A stretch of DNA of 64,000 nucleotides from Firmicutes bacterium AF25-13AC (lineage in GTDB: Bacteria; Bacillota; Clostridia; Lachnospirales; Lachnospiraceae), in contig QUFP01000013.1 in assembly GCA_003478935.1 (NCBI GenBank), positions 43,439 through 107,438 of the forward strand, given 5' to 3'. Below the pieces are notes generated by a model that was not told the origin of the DNA, made no database searches, and saw only the letters and a list, made by a program, of their open reading frames with translations. Shown one piece after another: positions 37,296 to 45,830 of the stretch (position 1 is the stretch's first letter; every line of letters begins with the position of its first letter). Made by a program: the position numbers and the translations under genes.

Positions 37296-38832
37296 AGTGA
37301 TTCAAAAAAACATTCAAATTGAAGAAAACAAAGAATATGTATTCCGTAATCAGGTAGATTTCTGCATTGGAACAGGACGAATGGGACTTGCGCTGACAAA
37401 AGAATATCAGGAGCAGCTGTCACTTGTACAAAAGGAGATTGGCTTTTCTCATATCAGAGGTCATGGACTATTTTGTGATGATATAGGTATTTATCAGGAA
37501 ACGCCAGAAGGTGAGTCAGAGTACAATTTTACATATCTTGACCGTGTGATGGACAGCTATATCTCGCTTGGTTTGCGTCCATTTTTGGAGCTTGGCTTTA
37601 TGCCGCAGAAAATGGCATCAGGAACGCAGACTATCTTTTACTGGAAGGGAAACACAACACCGCCAGCAAGCTACAAGAAATGGACTGATATGGTAACGGC
37701 GCTTTTGTCTCATCTTTGTGAGCGCTATACCACCGATGAAGTTGTTACTTGGCCAATTGAAGTATGGAATGAGCCAAATCTGCCAGGATTCTGGGAAAAT
37801 GCAGATATGCCTGAGTATTTCAAACTGTTTCATATAACATTTGATGCAATAAAAAAGTTAGACAGCAGATTTTTAGTTGGCGGACCAGCTGTGTGCGGAG
37901 GAACCGATGAAGTGTGGATCCGTTCCTTTATGGAATATTGTGAAACAAATGATCTTGCCGTAGATTTTGTAACAAGACATCACTATACCTCCGAGCCACC
38001 AAAGACACAAGGACATTACAGCTATATTGAGCTGATGGATCCAGAGGATGGCTTTGCCAATCTTCATACGACAAGAGAGATTATTGACAGTTTCCCTCGC
38101 TTTAAGGGACTGCCAATTCACATTACGGAGTTTAACACTTCATATGTGCCAAACTGCCCAATTCACGATACAAATCAAAATGCAGCATACATTGCGCATC
38201 AGCTTTCGCGCCTTGGTGATGATAACGAATCATATTCATACTGGACGTTTGGTGATGTATTTGAAGAGTTTGGTGTACCGTTTACTCCATTTCATGGCGG
38301 TTTTGGCCTTGTCGCAAACGGCTGTATTCCAAAGCCAACTTTCTGGACATTTGCTTTCTTTAAAAAGTTAAAAGAGAAGAAAGGTATCTGTGTCTACAAG
38401 GATGAAACTTGTGTTGTGATGAAATATGAAGATGGTTCTTACAGGGGAATTGCATGGAATGCGACGAGGAATCGTTCTGGAAAAGATCTTTGTTTAAATC
38501 TGACGATACCAACCACTCAGTCAGCCTCCACGGATGCATATCTATTTCTGACGCAGACAGTCGATGAAGAGAACTGTAATCCGCTAAAGGTATGGCATGA
38601 TCTTGGTGAACCGGCAAACCCGACAAAAGATCAGATTGATCTTTTAAAGCAGACAGCCCGTCCACAGATTCACACCGAGCGTATGGTACCTGTATCAATG
38701 CCAGAATCACACATTTCGATTGAACTAAATATCAAGGAAAATGGTGTTGTTTACTTTTCTATTGAACCAAAACCACTTCATCCAGATCGTGGCTACTCAT
38801 ATGAGCTCGTAATGCAGTATGAAAAAAGATAA
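37288..38832 (+). CDS. GH39 beta-xylosidase
   Basis: 514 residues, cytoplasmic. TIM barrel with acid/base Glu162 in EVWNEPNLPGFW and nucleophile Glu281 in HITEFNTSY, followed by the beta-sandwich domain ending near residue 510. HHYTSEPP and YWTFGDVFEEFG are typical GH39. Retaining enzyme releasing xylose from xylo-oligosaccharides. It overlaps the GH2 gene by eight bases and is the last gene of the operon. With GH8 and GH43 it completes conversion of xylo-oligosaccharides to xylose. Confidence 0.93.
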   Translation: MNEVIQKNIQIEENKEYVFRNQVDFCIGTGRMGLALTKEYQEQLSLVQKEIGFSHIRGHGLFCDDIGIYQETPEGESEYNFTYLDRVMDSYISLGLRPFLELGFMPQKMASGTQTIFYWKGNTTPPASYKKWTDMVTALLSHLCERYTTDEVVTWPIEVWNEPNLPGFWENADMPEYFKLFHITFDAIKKLDSRFLVGGPAVCGGTDEVWIRSFMEYCETNDLAVDFVTRHHYTSEPPKTQGHYSYIELMDPEDGFANLHTTREIIDSFPRFKGLPIHITEFNTSYVPNCPIHDTNQNAAYIAHQLSRLGDDNESYSYWTFGDVFEEFGVPFTPFHGGFGLVANGCIPKPTFWTFAFFKKLKEKKGICVYKDETCVVMKYEDGSYRGIAWNATRNRSGKDLCLNLTIPTTQSASTDAYLFLTQTVDEENCNPLKVWHDLGEPANPTKDQIDLLKQTARPQIHTERMVPVSMPESHISIELNIKENGVVYFSIEPKPLHPDRGYSYELVMQYEKR

Positions 38833-38866
38833 GGCAAAAAGGTAAAAATACCGTAAAAATCGCATA

Positions 38867-38924
38867 TTGTCAAAAAAAACTCCTTTGCTGTATAATGAAC
38901 AATGTAAAAAACAGCAAAGGAGTT
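38867..38924 (+). promoter_or_regulatory. Promoter with 13-bp inverted repeat, ABC exporter operon
   Basis: TTGTCA (38867-38872), 18-base spacer, TATAAT (38891-38896). A perfect inverted repeat, AACTCCTTTGCTG at 38878-38890 and CAGCAAAGGAGTT at 38912-38924, brackets the -10 box. The right arm contains the AAAGGAG ribosome binding site of the gene at 38931. Half-site centres are 34 bp apart, about three helical turns, as for a repressor operator. Confidence 0.7.
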
Positions 38925-38930
38925 GAATTT

Positions 38931-40676
38931 ATGAAAGATATGAAGCGACTGTTCGGGTATATGGGGCCTTACAAAAAGGACATGATTCTCGGCGCGCTGT
39001 TTGTCATGATCGAGACTGGTTTTGAGCTGTTTATCCCGATCATGATTTCAAACTTGATTGATATCGGAGTGGCAAATCACGATGTCAATTATATTTATGT
39101 AAAGGGAGTCCAGATGGCACTGCTTGCACTTGGAGCACTTGTCACTGGTCTTTTGTATGCCCATTTTTCAGCAAAGGCCTCATATGGATGGGGTGCAGAG
39201 ATTCGAAAGGCAGAATATGCAAGAGTACAGCAGTATGCATTTTCTAATCTTGATCATTTTGTGACATCATCTTTGATTACAAGAATGACAACAGATGTTA
39301 ATGTACTTCAAAACATGATAATTTCAGGCTTTCGTCCGATTACTAGAGGTCCGTCACTTTTGATCATGGGAATTGGTCTTTCCTTCTATATGAATCCGAA
39401 GCTGGCGTTTGTTTTTGTGGTGTGCACACCGATTTTAGCAATCATTCTTTTTTTGATTGTGCGTAAGGTTGCACCGATGTACACCAGACTGCAAAGCATT
39501 ATGGATCGATTAAATCAGGTTGTGCAGGAAAATCTTACAGCAATTCGTGCTGTCAAGGCATTTGTCCGTGACGAGTATGAAGAGGACAAATTTGAAGAGG
39601 TAAACCGTGATATGGCAAAGTCAAGTGAAACTACGTTTCACTATGCGGTGTTGAATCTTCCGGCTTTTCAAGGAATTATGTACACTACGATTGTCATGAT
39701 TTTGTGGTTTGGAGGAAATATGATCTTAAAATCTGAACTTGCAGTCGGAAATCTGACTGGCTTTTTAAGTTATGTTATGCAGGTCATAAATTCCCTAATG
39801 ATGCTTGCAAATGTGTTTCTTCTATTGACACGTTCCCTTGCAAGTGCTCATCGTATTGCAGAGATTCTTGACGAAAATATTGTTCTGACCTCACCAGAAA
39901 ATGGTGAGAAAAAAGTCAAGGATGGAAGCATTGATTTTGAAAATGTGTCATTCAAATATCGTGAGGATGCTCGCGAGTACGCATTAGAGAATGTGAATCT
40001 TCATATTCCGGCAGGTCAGACGATTGGTGTTATCGGAACGACAGGATCGGCAAAGACGACACTTGTTCAGCTAATTCCGCGTCTGTACGATGCGACAACG
40101 GGCGTTGTTCGTGTTGGCGGTGTCAATGTGCACGATTATGATTTGAGTGTACTTCGTGACAGTGTAAATATTACTCTACAGAAAAACGTACTGTTTTCAG
40201 GAACTGTGCGTGAAAATTTGAAGTGGGGAAATCCTTTCGCAGATGATGAAACAATATGGAAGGCATGCCGTGCAGCATGTGCCGATGAGTTTTTAAGTCG
40301 TATGCCAGATGGTCTTGACACGATGCTGGAGCAGGGGGGAAACAACCTTTCAGGTGGCCAGAAGCAGCGCCTTTGTATTGCACGTGCACTTCTTGGAAAT
40401 GCTAAAATTTTGATTTTTGATGACTCTACCAGTGCAGTTGATACAGCCACAGAAAAGAAAATTCGAAAAGCGCTTGCCGATTACAAAGATGTGACAAAAA
40501 TCATCATTGCACAGCGCATTACCTCCGTTATGAATACTGATCAGATTGTGATTCTCGACGATGGAAAAGTACACCGTGTCGGAACGCATAAGGAACTGCT
40601 TGCGAATGATCCAATCTATCAGGAAATTTATGCATCACAGATGAAGGGAGGCAATGACGATGGCTCAGAAGAATAA
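38931..40676 (+). CDS. ABC exporter half-transporter, degenerate-site subunit
   Basis: About 581 residues; the ATG at 38931 follows AAAGGAG. Six-helix membrane domain then ATPase domain. The Walker A reads GTTGSAKTT, with Ala instead of the Gly before Lys, and the Walker B ILIFDDSTSAVD has Asp in place of the catalytic Glu; the signature LSGGQKQR is intact. That pattern marks the degenerate partner of heterodimeric exporters such as TM287/288, LmrCD or BmrCD. It overlaps the second subunit gene by 17 bases. Substrate unknown; drugs, lipids or peptides are possible. Confidence 0.93.
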   Translation: MKDMKRLFGYMGPYKKDMILGALFVMIETGFELFIPIMISNLIDIGVANHDVNYIYVKGVQMALLALGALVTGLLYAHFSAKASYGWGAEIRKAEYARVQQYAFSNLDHFVTSSLITRMTTDVNVLQNMIISGFRPITRGPSLLIMGIGLSFYMNPKLAFVFVVCTPILAIILFLIVRKVAPMYTRLQSIMDRLNQVVQENLTAIRAVKAFVRDEYEEDKFEEVNRDMAKSSETTFHYAVLNLPAFQGIMYTTIVMILWFGGNMILKSELAVGNLTGFLSYVMQVINSLMMLANVFLLLTRSLASAHRIAEILDENIVLTSPENGEKKVKDGSIDFENVSFKYREDAREYALENVNLHIPAGQTIGVIGTTGSAKTTLVQLIPRLYDATTGVVRVGGVNVHDYDLSVLRDSVNITLQKNVLFSGTVRENLKWGNPFADDETIWKACRAACADEFLSRMPDGLDTMLEQGGNNLSGGQKQRLCIARALLGNAKILIFDDSTSAVDTATEKKIRKALADYKDVTKIIIAQRITSVMNTDQIVILDDGKVHRVGTHKELLANDPIYQEIYASQMKGGNDDGSEE

Positions 40677-42498
40677 TAAGCGTCCTGAAAACCTTAGACA
40701 GACGCTTCGTGTGTTTTTATCATATTTAGGACGCCATAAGCGAATGCTATTTGTTGTAGCAGTTCTTGTCAGTGTAAGCGCAACTGCCAATCTTCTTGGC
40801 ACTTATATGATTCGCCCTGTTGTAAACAATCTTGCAGACGGCAAGGTATCTACACTTATTGCAGGTGTGGCAATAGCCGCTGTAATTTTTGGAATTGGTG
40901 CGCTTTCTGCCTGGGGCTATTCCCAGACAATGGTTAAAGTAGCTCAGCGCGTGATTTACGATATTCGTCACGATTTGTTTGCACATGTACAGAAGCTTCC
41001 GCTTAAGTTTTTTGATACAAGAAAGAATGGAGATATCATGAGCTTATTCACAAATGATATCGACACGATTTCCGATGCACTTAATAACAGCTTTGCAATG
41101 GTAATTCAGACATTTATACAGATGGTCGGAACACTGTTGATTCTCTATATTTTAAACTGGAAATTGTCCCTAATCGTAACAGCCTGCTATGCTTTTATGT
41201 TCTGGTATATTCGTTTCAGCGGTGCTAAGAGTAAACAATACTATGGAAAACAGCAGGCAAGCCTTGGTGAGTTAAACGGCTACATCGAGGAGATGATAAG
41301 CGGACAGAAAGTCATCAAGGTATTCAATCACGAGCAGAAAAGCTTTGAGGAATTCTGTGCAAAGAACGAAGAACTGAGAAAAGCAGGAACTGGTGCACAG
41401 GGCTATGCGGCAACGATGGTTCCTATGGTAGTAAGCATTTCCTATATCAATTATGCGATTGTCGCTGTGCTTGGTGGCCTGTTAGCCTTAAATGGTCATA
41501 CTGATTTAGGAAGTCTGGCAAGTTATCTTGTATTTGTGCGTCAGGCAGCGCTTCCAATCAACCAGTTTACGCAGCAGAGTAATTTCTTACTTGCTGCACT
41601 CGCCGGAGCAGAGCGAGTATTTAAAGTAATGGATATGGAGCCAGAGATTGACGAAGGAAAGACAGATCTTATTAGCGTGAAAAAGGAAAATGGAGTGCTG
41701 GTTCCATGCAAGGAAAAAACAGGTCTTTGGGCATGGAAAAAGAACGATGGCACTCTTGTTGAGTTAAAAGGTGATGTGCGCTTTGACCATGTAGACTTTG
41801 GATACGATGATGATCGCATGATATTAAAGCAGATCAGTCTGTATGCAAAGCCAGGGCAGAAGATTGCATTTGTGGGTTCTACAGGAGCCGGAAAAACTAC
41901 AATCACGAACTTGATCAATCGTTTCTATGATGTGCAGGGTGGCTCTGTCATTTATGATGGAATCGACGTGCGCGACATCAAAAAAGATGCGCTTCGCCGT
42001 TCCCTTGGCATAGTTCTTCAGGATACACACTTATTTACTGGCACTGTTGCCGAAAACATTCGCTTTGGAAAGCTTGATGCGACGCAGGAGAAAATTGAAA
42101 AGGCTGCAAAGATCGCAAATGCCGATTCCTTTATCCGTCGTCTTCCACATGGCTATGATACACTTGTTACGGCAGATGGTGCCAATCTGTCACAAGGTCA
42201 GCGTCAGCTTCTTGCCATTGCGCGTGCAGCCGTAGCTGATCCGCCGGTGCTCATTCTTGATGAGGCAACCTCATCAGTCGATACACGTACAGAGGCATTG
42301 ATTGAGCGCGGAATGGATCAGCTGATGGAGGGACGAACTGTATTTGTCATTGCCCATCGTCTTAGTACTGTACGCAATTCTAATGCAATTATGGTTCTAG
42401 AGCAGGGAAAGATCGTCGAGAGAGGTGATCACGACGATCTTTTAGAGCAGAAGGGAAAATATTATCAGCTGTATCACGGTATGTTTGAGTTGAGCTGA
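40660..42498 (+). CDS. ABC exporter half-transporter, catalytic subunit
   Basis: About 612 residues; the ATG at 40660 is eight bases after GGGAGG, while an ATG six bases earlier is too close. Six membrane helices, then an ATPase domain with canonical Walker A GSTGAGKTT, signature LSQGQRQ and Walker B ILDEATSSVD. A roughly 30-residue insertion (GVLVPCKEKTGLWAWKKNDG) precedes the ATPase core, common in Clostridia members. Partner of the preceding gene. A bidirectional terminator follows. Confidence 0.94.
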   Translation: MAQKNNKRPENLRQTLRVFLSYLGRHKRMLFVVAVLVSVSATANLLGTYMIRPVVNNLADGKVSTLIAGVAIAAVIFGIGALSAWGYSQTMVKVAQRVIYDIRHDLFAHVQKLPLKFFDTRKNGDIMSLFTNDIDTISDALNNSFAMVIQTFIQMVGTLLILYILNWKLSLIVTACYAFMFWYIRFSGAKSKQYYGKQQASLGELNGYIEEMISGQKVIKVFNHEQKSFEEFCAKNEELRKAGTGAQGYAATMVPMVVSISYINYAIVAVLGGLLALNGHTDLGSLASYLVFVRQAALPINQFTQQSNFLLAALAGAERVFKVMDMEPEIDEGKTDLISVKKENGVLVPCKEKTGLWAWKKNDGTLVELKGDVRFDHVDFGYDDDRMILKQISLYAKPGQKIAFVGSTGAGKTTITNLINRFYDVQGGSVIYDGIDVRDIKKDALRRSLGIVLQDTHLFTGTVAENIRFGKLDATQEKIEKAAKIANADSFIRRLPHGYDTLVTADGANLSQGQRQLLAIARAAVADPPVLILDEATSSVDTRTEALIERGMDQLMEGRTVFVIAHRLSTVRNSNAIMVLEQGKIVERGDHDDLLEQKGKYYQLYHGMFELS

Positions 42499-42510
42499 TG
42501 AAAATTGGAT

Positions 42511-42569
42511 AAAAAAATATAGGCATTGCGATTCGAGTAAATTCTTGAATCACAATGTCTATTTTTTTA
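42511..42569. terminator. Bidirectional terminator
   Basis: Stem 42519-42534 with 42547-42562, 15 of 16 positions pairing (one as G-U), flanked by A7 on the left and T7-8 on the right. Serves the ABC exporter operon and the convergent symporter gene. Confidence 0.9.
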
Positions 42570-42573
42570 TACA

Positions 42574-43971
42574 TTAATTTTTCGCACCCTCACCAGCAAA
42601 ATATTCTTTGGTTAATCTTACCACCGTACCAGAGAGCAGGAACAGTGCAATTAAGTTAGGGATTGCCATTAAACCATTGAAGGTTTCTGCGATACTCCAC
42701 ATCAGTCCAAGATTTGCTGTTGCACCAAGGATTGCAACGAGAGAATATGCTACCATGAAAGGTTTAATGACTTTCTCTGAGAATAAAAATTCAATGCAGC
42801 GGGCACCATAGAGTCCCCATCCAAGAATAGTAGAAAAGGCGAAGCAGCACATTGCAATTGCGGTAAAGATGGAAACCCAGCTTCCGTAAACAGATGTGAA
42901 TCCAGAAATGGTAAGCTCAGCACCAGCTGCAGCTCCATATTCAATCGTGGTGCCGCTGCAAAGAATAACAAGAGCAGTCAAAGTACAGATAACAATTGTA
43001 TCAGTAAATACTTCAAATATACCAAACATTCCCTGCTTTACAGGTTTTTTTGTGTCTGCACATGCATGAGCTATGGAACCAGTACCAAGTCCAGCCTCAT
43101 TAGAGAAGATACCGCGGGAAACTCCTTTTTTCATACTGGTAAACATGCTTCCGACAATGCCGCCGGTTACGGCAGATGGTTTAAATGCACCTTCAAAAAT
43201 AGAAGCAAATACTGTAGGAATTGTGCGGATATTGATTACGATAACACCGACAGCAAGAACGATATATAATAATGCCATAAAAGGAACAAGCTTTTCTGTT
43301 ACTTGTCCGATACGTTTTACACCGCCCAACAAAATGAGTGCAACAAGTACAGCCATTACAATACCAATGATTAAATTAGAAGTTGACACAGCATCATTAG
43401 AGATTACGTGAAAATCAATAAGAGCTGAATTAATAGCAGTGGTGATTGTGTTAACCTGTGTTGCGTTTCCAGTTCCGAATACAGTCAGTACACCAAAGGC
43501 GGCAAAAAGATAAGCAAGCCACATCCAACGTTTTCCAAGACCATTTTTTATGTAATACATTGGACCGCCGACCAGATCGCCATCAGCATTTTTCTCACGG
43601 AAATGAACGGCAAGTGTTACCTCAGCAAATTTAGTGCACATGCCAAGAATAGCAGAGATCCACATCCAAAAGATAGCTCCAGGTCCGCCTATTGCAATCG
43701 CACCGGCAACACCGGCAATATTTCCAGTACCAACAGTTGCAGCAAGCGCAGTACATACAGCCTGAAATGGTGTCAAAGCACCATCAGATGCGTTCTTTTT
43801 GCGGAACATTCGTCCGATTGTTGTTTTAATTGCATAAGGAAATTTGCGTATCTGGAGAAAACGTGTGCGAAGACTCAAATAAAGGCCAACGCCAAAGATG
43901 CAAACCATAGCCGGAACACCCCAGATGAAATTGTTCACGGCCGAATTGACGGTCTCAATAAATTGAAGCAT
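42574..43971 (-). CDS. Sodium:alanine symporter (AGCS family)
   Basis: 465 residues with about eleven membrane helices. Family blocks: AVCTALAATVGTGNIAGVAGA, split across the substrate site, GGPMYYIKNGLG, and SRGIFSNEAGLGTGSIAHA. AGCS proteins import alanine or glycine with Na+ (or H+). The ATG at 43971 has AAGAAAGAGG upstream. Promoter and an operator-like palindrome lie upstream (separate entries). It stands alone between convergent and divergent neighbours. Confidence 0.95.
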   Translation of the reverse strand: MLQFIETVNSAVNNFIWGVPAMVCIFGVGLYLSLRTRFLQIRKFPYAIKTTIGRMFRKKNASDGALTPFQAVCTALAATVGTGNIAGVAGAIAIGGPGAIFWMWISAILGMCTKFAEVTLAVHFREKNADGDLVGGPMYYIKNGLGKRWMWLAYLFAAFGVLTVFGTGNATQVNTITTAINSALIDFHVISNDAVSTSNLIIGIVMAVLVALILLGGVKRIGQVTEKLVPFMALLYIVLAVGVIVINIRTIPTVFASIFEGAFKPSAVTGGIVGSMFTSMKKGVSRGIFSNEAGLGTGSIAHACADTKKPVKQGMFGIFEVFTDTIVICTLTALVILCSGTTIEYGAAAGAELTISGFTSVYGSWVSIFTAIAMCCFAFSTILGWGLYGARCIEFLFSEKVIKPFMVAYSLVAILGATANLGLMWSIAETFNGLMAIPNLIALFLLSGTVVRLTKEYFAGEGAKN

Positions 43972-44013
43972 AAAAAATCCTCTTTCTTGTTAGTTCAAAA
44001 TTTTACAAAGGAC

Positions 44014-44074
44014 ACTATAACACGATATAATTTATGGTTCAAGCGTTATTTTAAAAGTTCAACATATTGAACTT
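44014..44074 (-). promoter_or_regulatory. Symporter promoter with upstream palindrome
   Basis: Minus strand: TTGAAC (plus 44037-44042), 17-base spacer, TATAGT (plus 44014-44019). Twelve bases further upstream is a perfect dyad, AAGTTCAA-CATA-TTGAACTT at 44055-44074, placed like an activator site or an operator. Confidence 0.75.
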
Positions 44075-44120
44075 AGGGGCGAAACCCGAAAGTCTTACGA
44101 AAGGCGGATTCGACGAGGTC

Positions 44121-44212
44121 TTTGTCGGCGTCTCTTTTCCGCGGGTACCTGTTACACTATCTATTATCATATATTGTTTTGAAAGTCCCGCTACAACGTT
44201 CCGCCTCGTAAA
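44121..44212 (+). repeat. Dispersed structured repeat, family 2, copy 1
   Basis: About 92 bases that recur at 62389-62479 with only a handful of differences, mostly in the central AT-rich part. Shared blocks include TTTGTCGGCGTC, CTTTTCCGCGGGTACCTGTT and TTTGAAAGTCCCGCTACAAC, then GTTCCGCCTCGTAAA. GCGGG (44141-44145) can pair with CCCGC (44187-44191). The layout resembles family 1, so the two may be diverged branches. No coding potential seen. The surrounding 410-base gap otherwise holds only the two divergent promoters. Confidence 0.85.
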
Positions 44213-44305
44213 GAACCATCGTCTCACCGCCAGCTAGGTAACGATGATGAGTCCCAAAGTAGAACTGTATAATCAAAATAATAAGTATTTTTTCCTAAAT
44301 ATTTA

Positions 44306-44334
44306 TTGAAATATTAGAATTGACGCATTATACT
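44306..44334 (+). promoter_or_regulatory. Promoter of the TauE-like gene
   Basis: TTGAAA (44306-44311), 17-base spacer, TATACT (44329-44334). The ATG at 44383 follows with ATAAGGAGAAAG upstream. Confidence 0.65.
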
Positions 44335-44382
44335 ACTAAACAACATTAAAATAAAGGAGAGACATATAAGGAGAAAGAACCT

Positions 44383-45099
44383 ATGATACTATGGATCATC
44401 GCGGCAATCTGCGCCTTTTTTATAAAGGGATTGTGTGGATTTGCAAACACGCTTGTTTTTACAAGTATTTTAAGTTTTGGAGTAAATAATGCGTCGATTT
44501 CTCCGGTAGAATTATTGCTAGGTTACCCGGGAAATCTGCTTTTGGCATGGAAAGAACGAAAAAAAATCAATTGGAAGATCTGCGGATCACTATCTGCACT
44601 TGTTATGCTTGGCAGCATACCGGGTGCCTTCTTTTTGAAAAATGCAGATACGACAGTAATTAAAATGATTTTCGGTATTGTAATTATTTTAATCGGAGCA
44701 GAAATGCTTCTTCGTGAATTTCATCCACGTCCGATGAAACAATCGAATGGTTTTACCATTTTAATTGGTGTATTGTCAGGAATTCTCTGTGGCCTTTACG
44801 GAGTAGGAGCGTTACTTGGAGCATACCTTAGCCGTGTCACAGATGACAGCCATGCTTTTAAGGGCAATATCAGTGTTGTCTTTTTTATAGAGAATACCTT
44901 TCGAATTATTTTGTATAGCTGTTGGGGTATTATTAAGCTTGATACTGCAAAGCAAGTAGTAATATTATTGCCGTTTATGTTAGGCGGTCTTGGCCTTGGA
45001 ATTTTTGCAGGAACACATATTCCAGAGCGCACCGTCAAGAGAATAGTTATTGTTTTGCTGATGATTTCTGGCGCCGCGCTGATTTGGCAGAGTATATAA
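44383..45099 (+). CDS. TauE/SafE-family membrane transporter
   Basis: 238 residues with seven or eight membrane helices, in the internal-repeat pattern of TauE/SafE (TSUP) proteins: FFIKGLCGFANTLVFTSIL near the start and LIGVLSGILCGLYGVGALLG in the second half. Members export or import small anions such as sulfite, sulfoacetate or organosulfonates. Slightly shorter than the usual 250. No sulfur genes nearby, so substrate is open. A MITE-like element lies eight bases past its stop region and probably forms its terminator. Confidence 0.88.
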   Translation: MILWIIAAICAFFIKGLCGFANTLVFTSILSFGVNNASISPVELLLGYPGNLLLAWKERKKINWKICGSLSALVMLGSIPGAFFLKNADTTVIKMIFGIVIILIGAEMLLREFHPRPMKQSNGFTILIGVLSGILCGLYGVGALLGAYLSRVTDDSHAFKGNISVVFFIENTFRIILYSCWGIIKLDTAKQVVILLPFMLGGLGLGIFAGTHIPERTVKRIVIVLLMISGAALIWQSI

Positions 45100-45107
45100 G
45101 ATTTTTA

Positions 45108-45180
45108 GTTACAGTTCATGGATAAGCCAATATTGCGGCAAAGCCCGAAGGTGAATGGCTTTCGTAGCATGAACTGTAAC
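45108..45180. mobile_element. MITE-like element, 73-bp internally deleted copy
   Basis: Terminal inverted repeats GTTACAGTTCATG (45108-45120) and CATGAACTGTAAC (45168-45180) are perfect. An exact 8-bp direct repeat, GATTTTTA, flanks it (45100-45107 and 45181-45188): a target-site duplication. The left part, GATAAGCCAATATTGCGGCA and onward, matches one end of the 191-bp copy at 60557-60747 (reverse orientation). No coding capacity, so movement needs a transposase from elsewhere. Confidence 0.92.
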
Positions 45181-45287
45181 GATTTTTATAGAATACTAGA
45201 AATGAATGCTTTACATTACTTAGGAAAATTGGTATCCTTAATAATACACGCAAAAAATATTTTGAAGAAAGGGAAGAAAAAGATACT

Positions 45288-45824
45288 ATGGTAGAATTAT
45301 TAAAATTTGAAGACTTTGATCAGATGTATTCAATAATGGAACAAAGTTTTCCATATGATGAATATAGAGGATATGAGGGCCAGAAACAATTATTTGAGAA
45401 TCCAGAATATAAGGTGTTTATACATAGAAATGAAGAAACAAAAGAAATAGATGGATTTTTATCTGCCTGGGAGTTTGATGATATCTTATTTTTTGAGCAT
45501 TTTGCAGTAAGCAGCAAAGTACGAAATGGTGGTATCGGAGGACGCATGTTAAGAGAGGTCCTTACTCAGGTAAATAAAATGACATGTCTTGAAGTTGAGC
45601 TGCCAGAAGGAGAACTTGAAAAAAGGCGTATTAGCTTTTATGAAAGAAATGGATTTTGCTATAATCCATATCCATATACCCAGCCATCAATTGCTCCAGG
45701 AAGAAAACCGATTCCACTTCGTATTATGACCTACCAGAGAACAGTTACTGAAGCTGAATACCAGAAAATAAAAAATCTGCTGTACCGACGTGTATATCAC
45801 GTATCAGAACAGCAGATGAAATAA
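45288..45824 (+). CDS. GNAT-family N-acetyltransferase
   Basis: 178 residues. The acetyl-CoA loop is visible as VRNGGIGGRMLREVL (R-x-x-G-x-G/A), followed by the beta-4/beta-5 region and YERNGF, all typical of GNAT proteins. It transfers an acetyl group from acetyl-CoA to an amine of unknown identity. GAAAGGG precedes the ATG. It converges with the MBL-fold gene with only six bases between them. Confidence 0.9.
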   Translation: MVELLKFEDFDQMYSIMEQSFPYDEYRGYEGQKQLFENPEYKVFIHRNEETKEIDGFLSAWEFDDILFFEHFAVSSKVRNGGIGGRMLREVLTQVNKMTCLEVELPEGELEKRRISFYERNGFCYNPYPYTQPSIAPGRKPIPLRIMTYQRTVTEAEYQKIKNLLYRRVYHVSEQQMK

Positions 45825-45830
45825 ATAATA

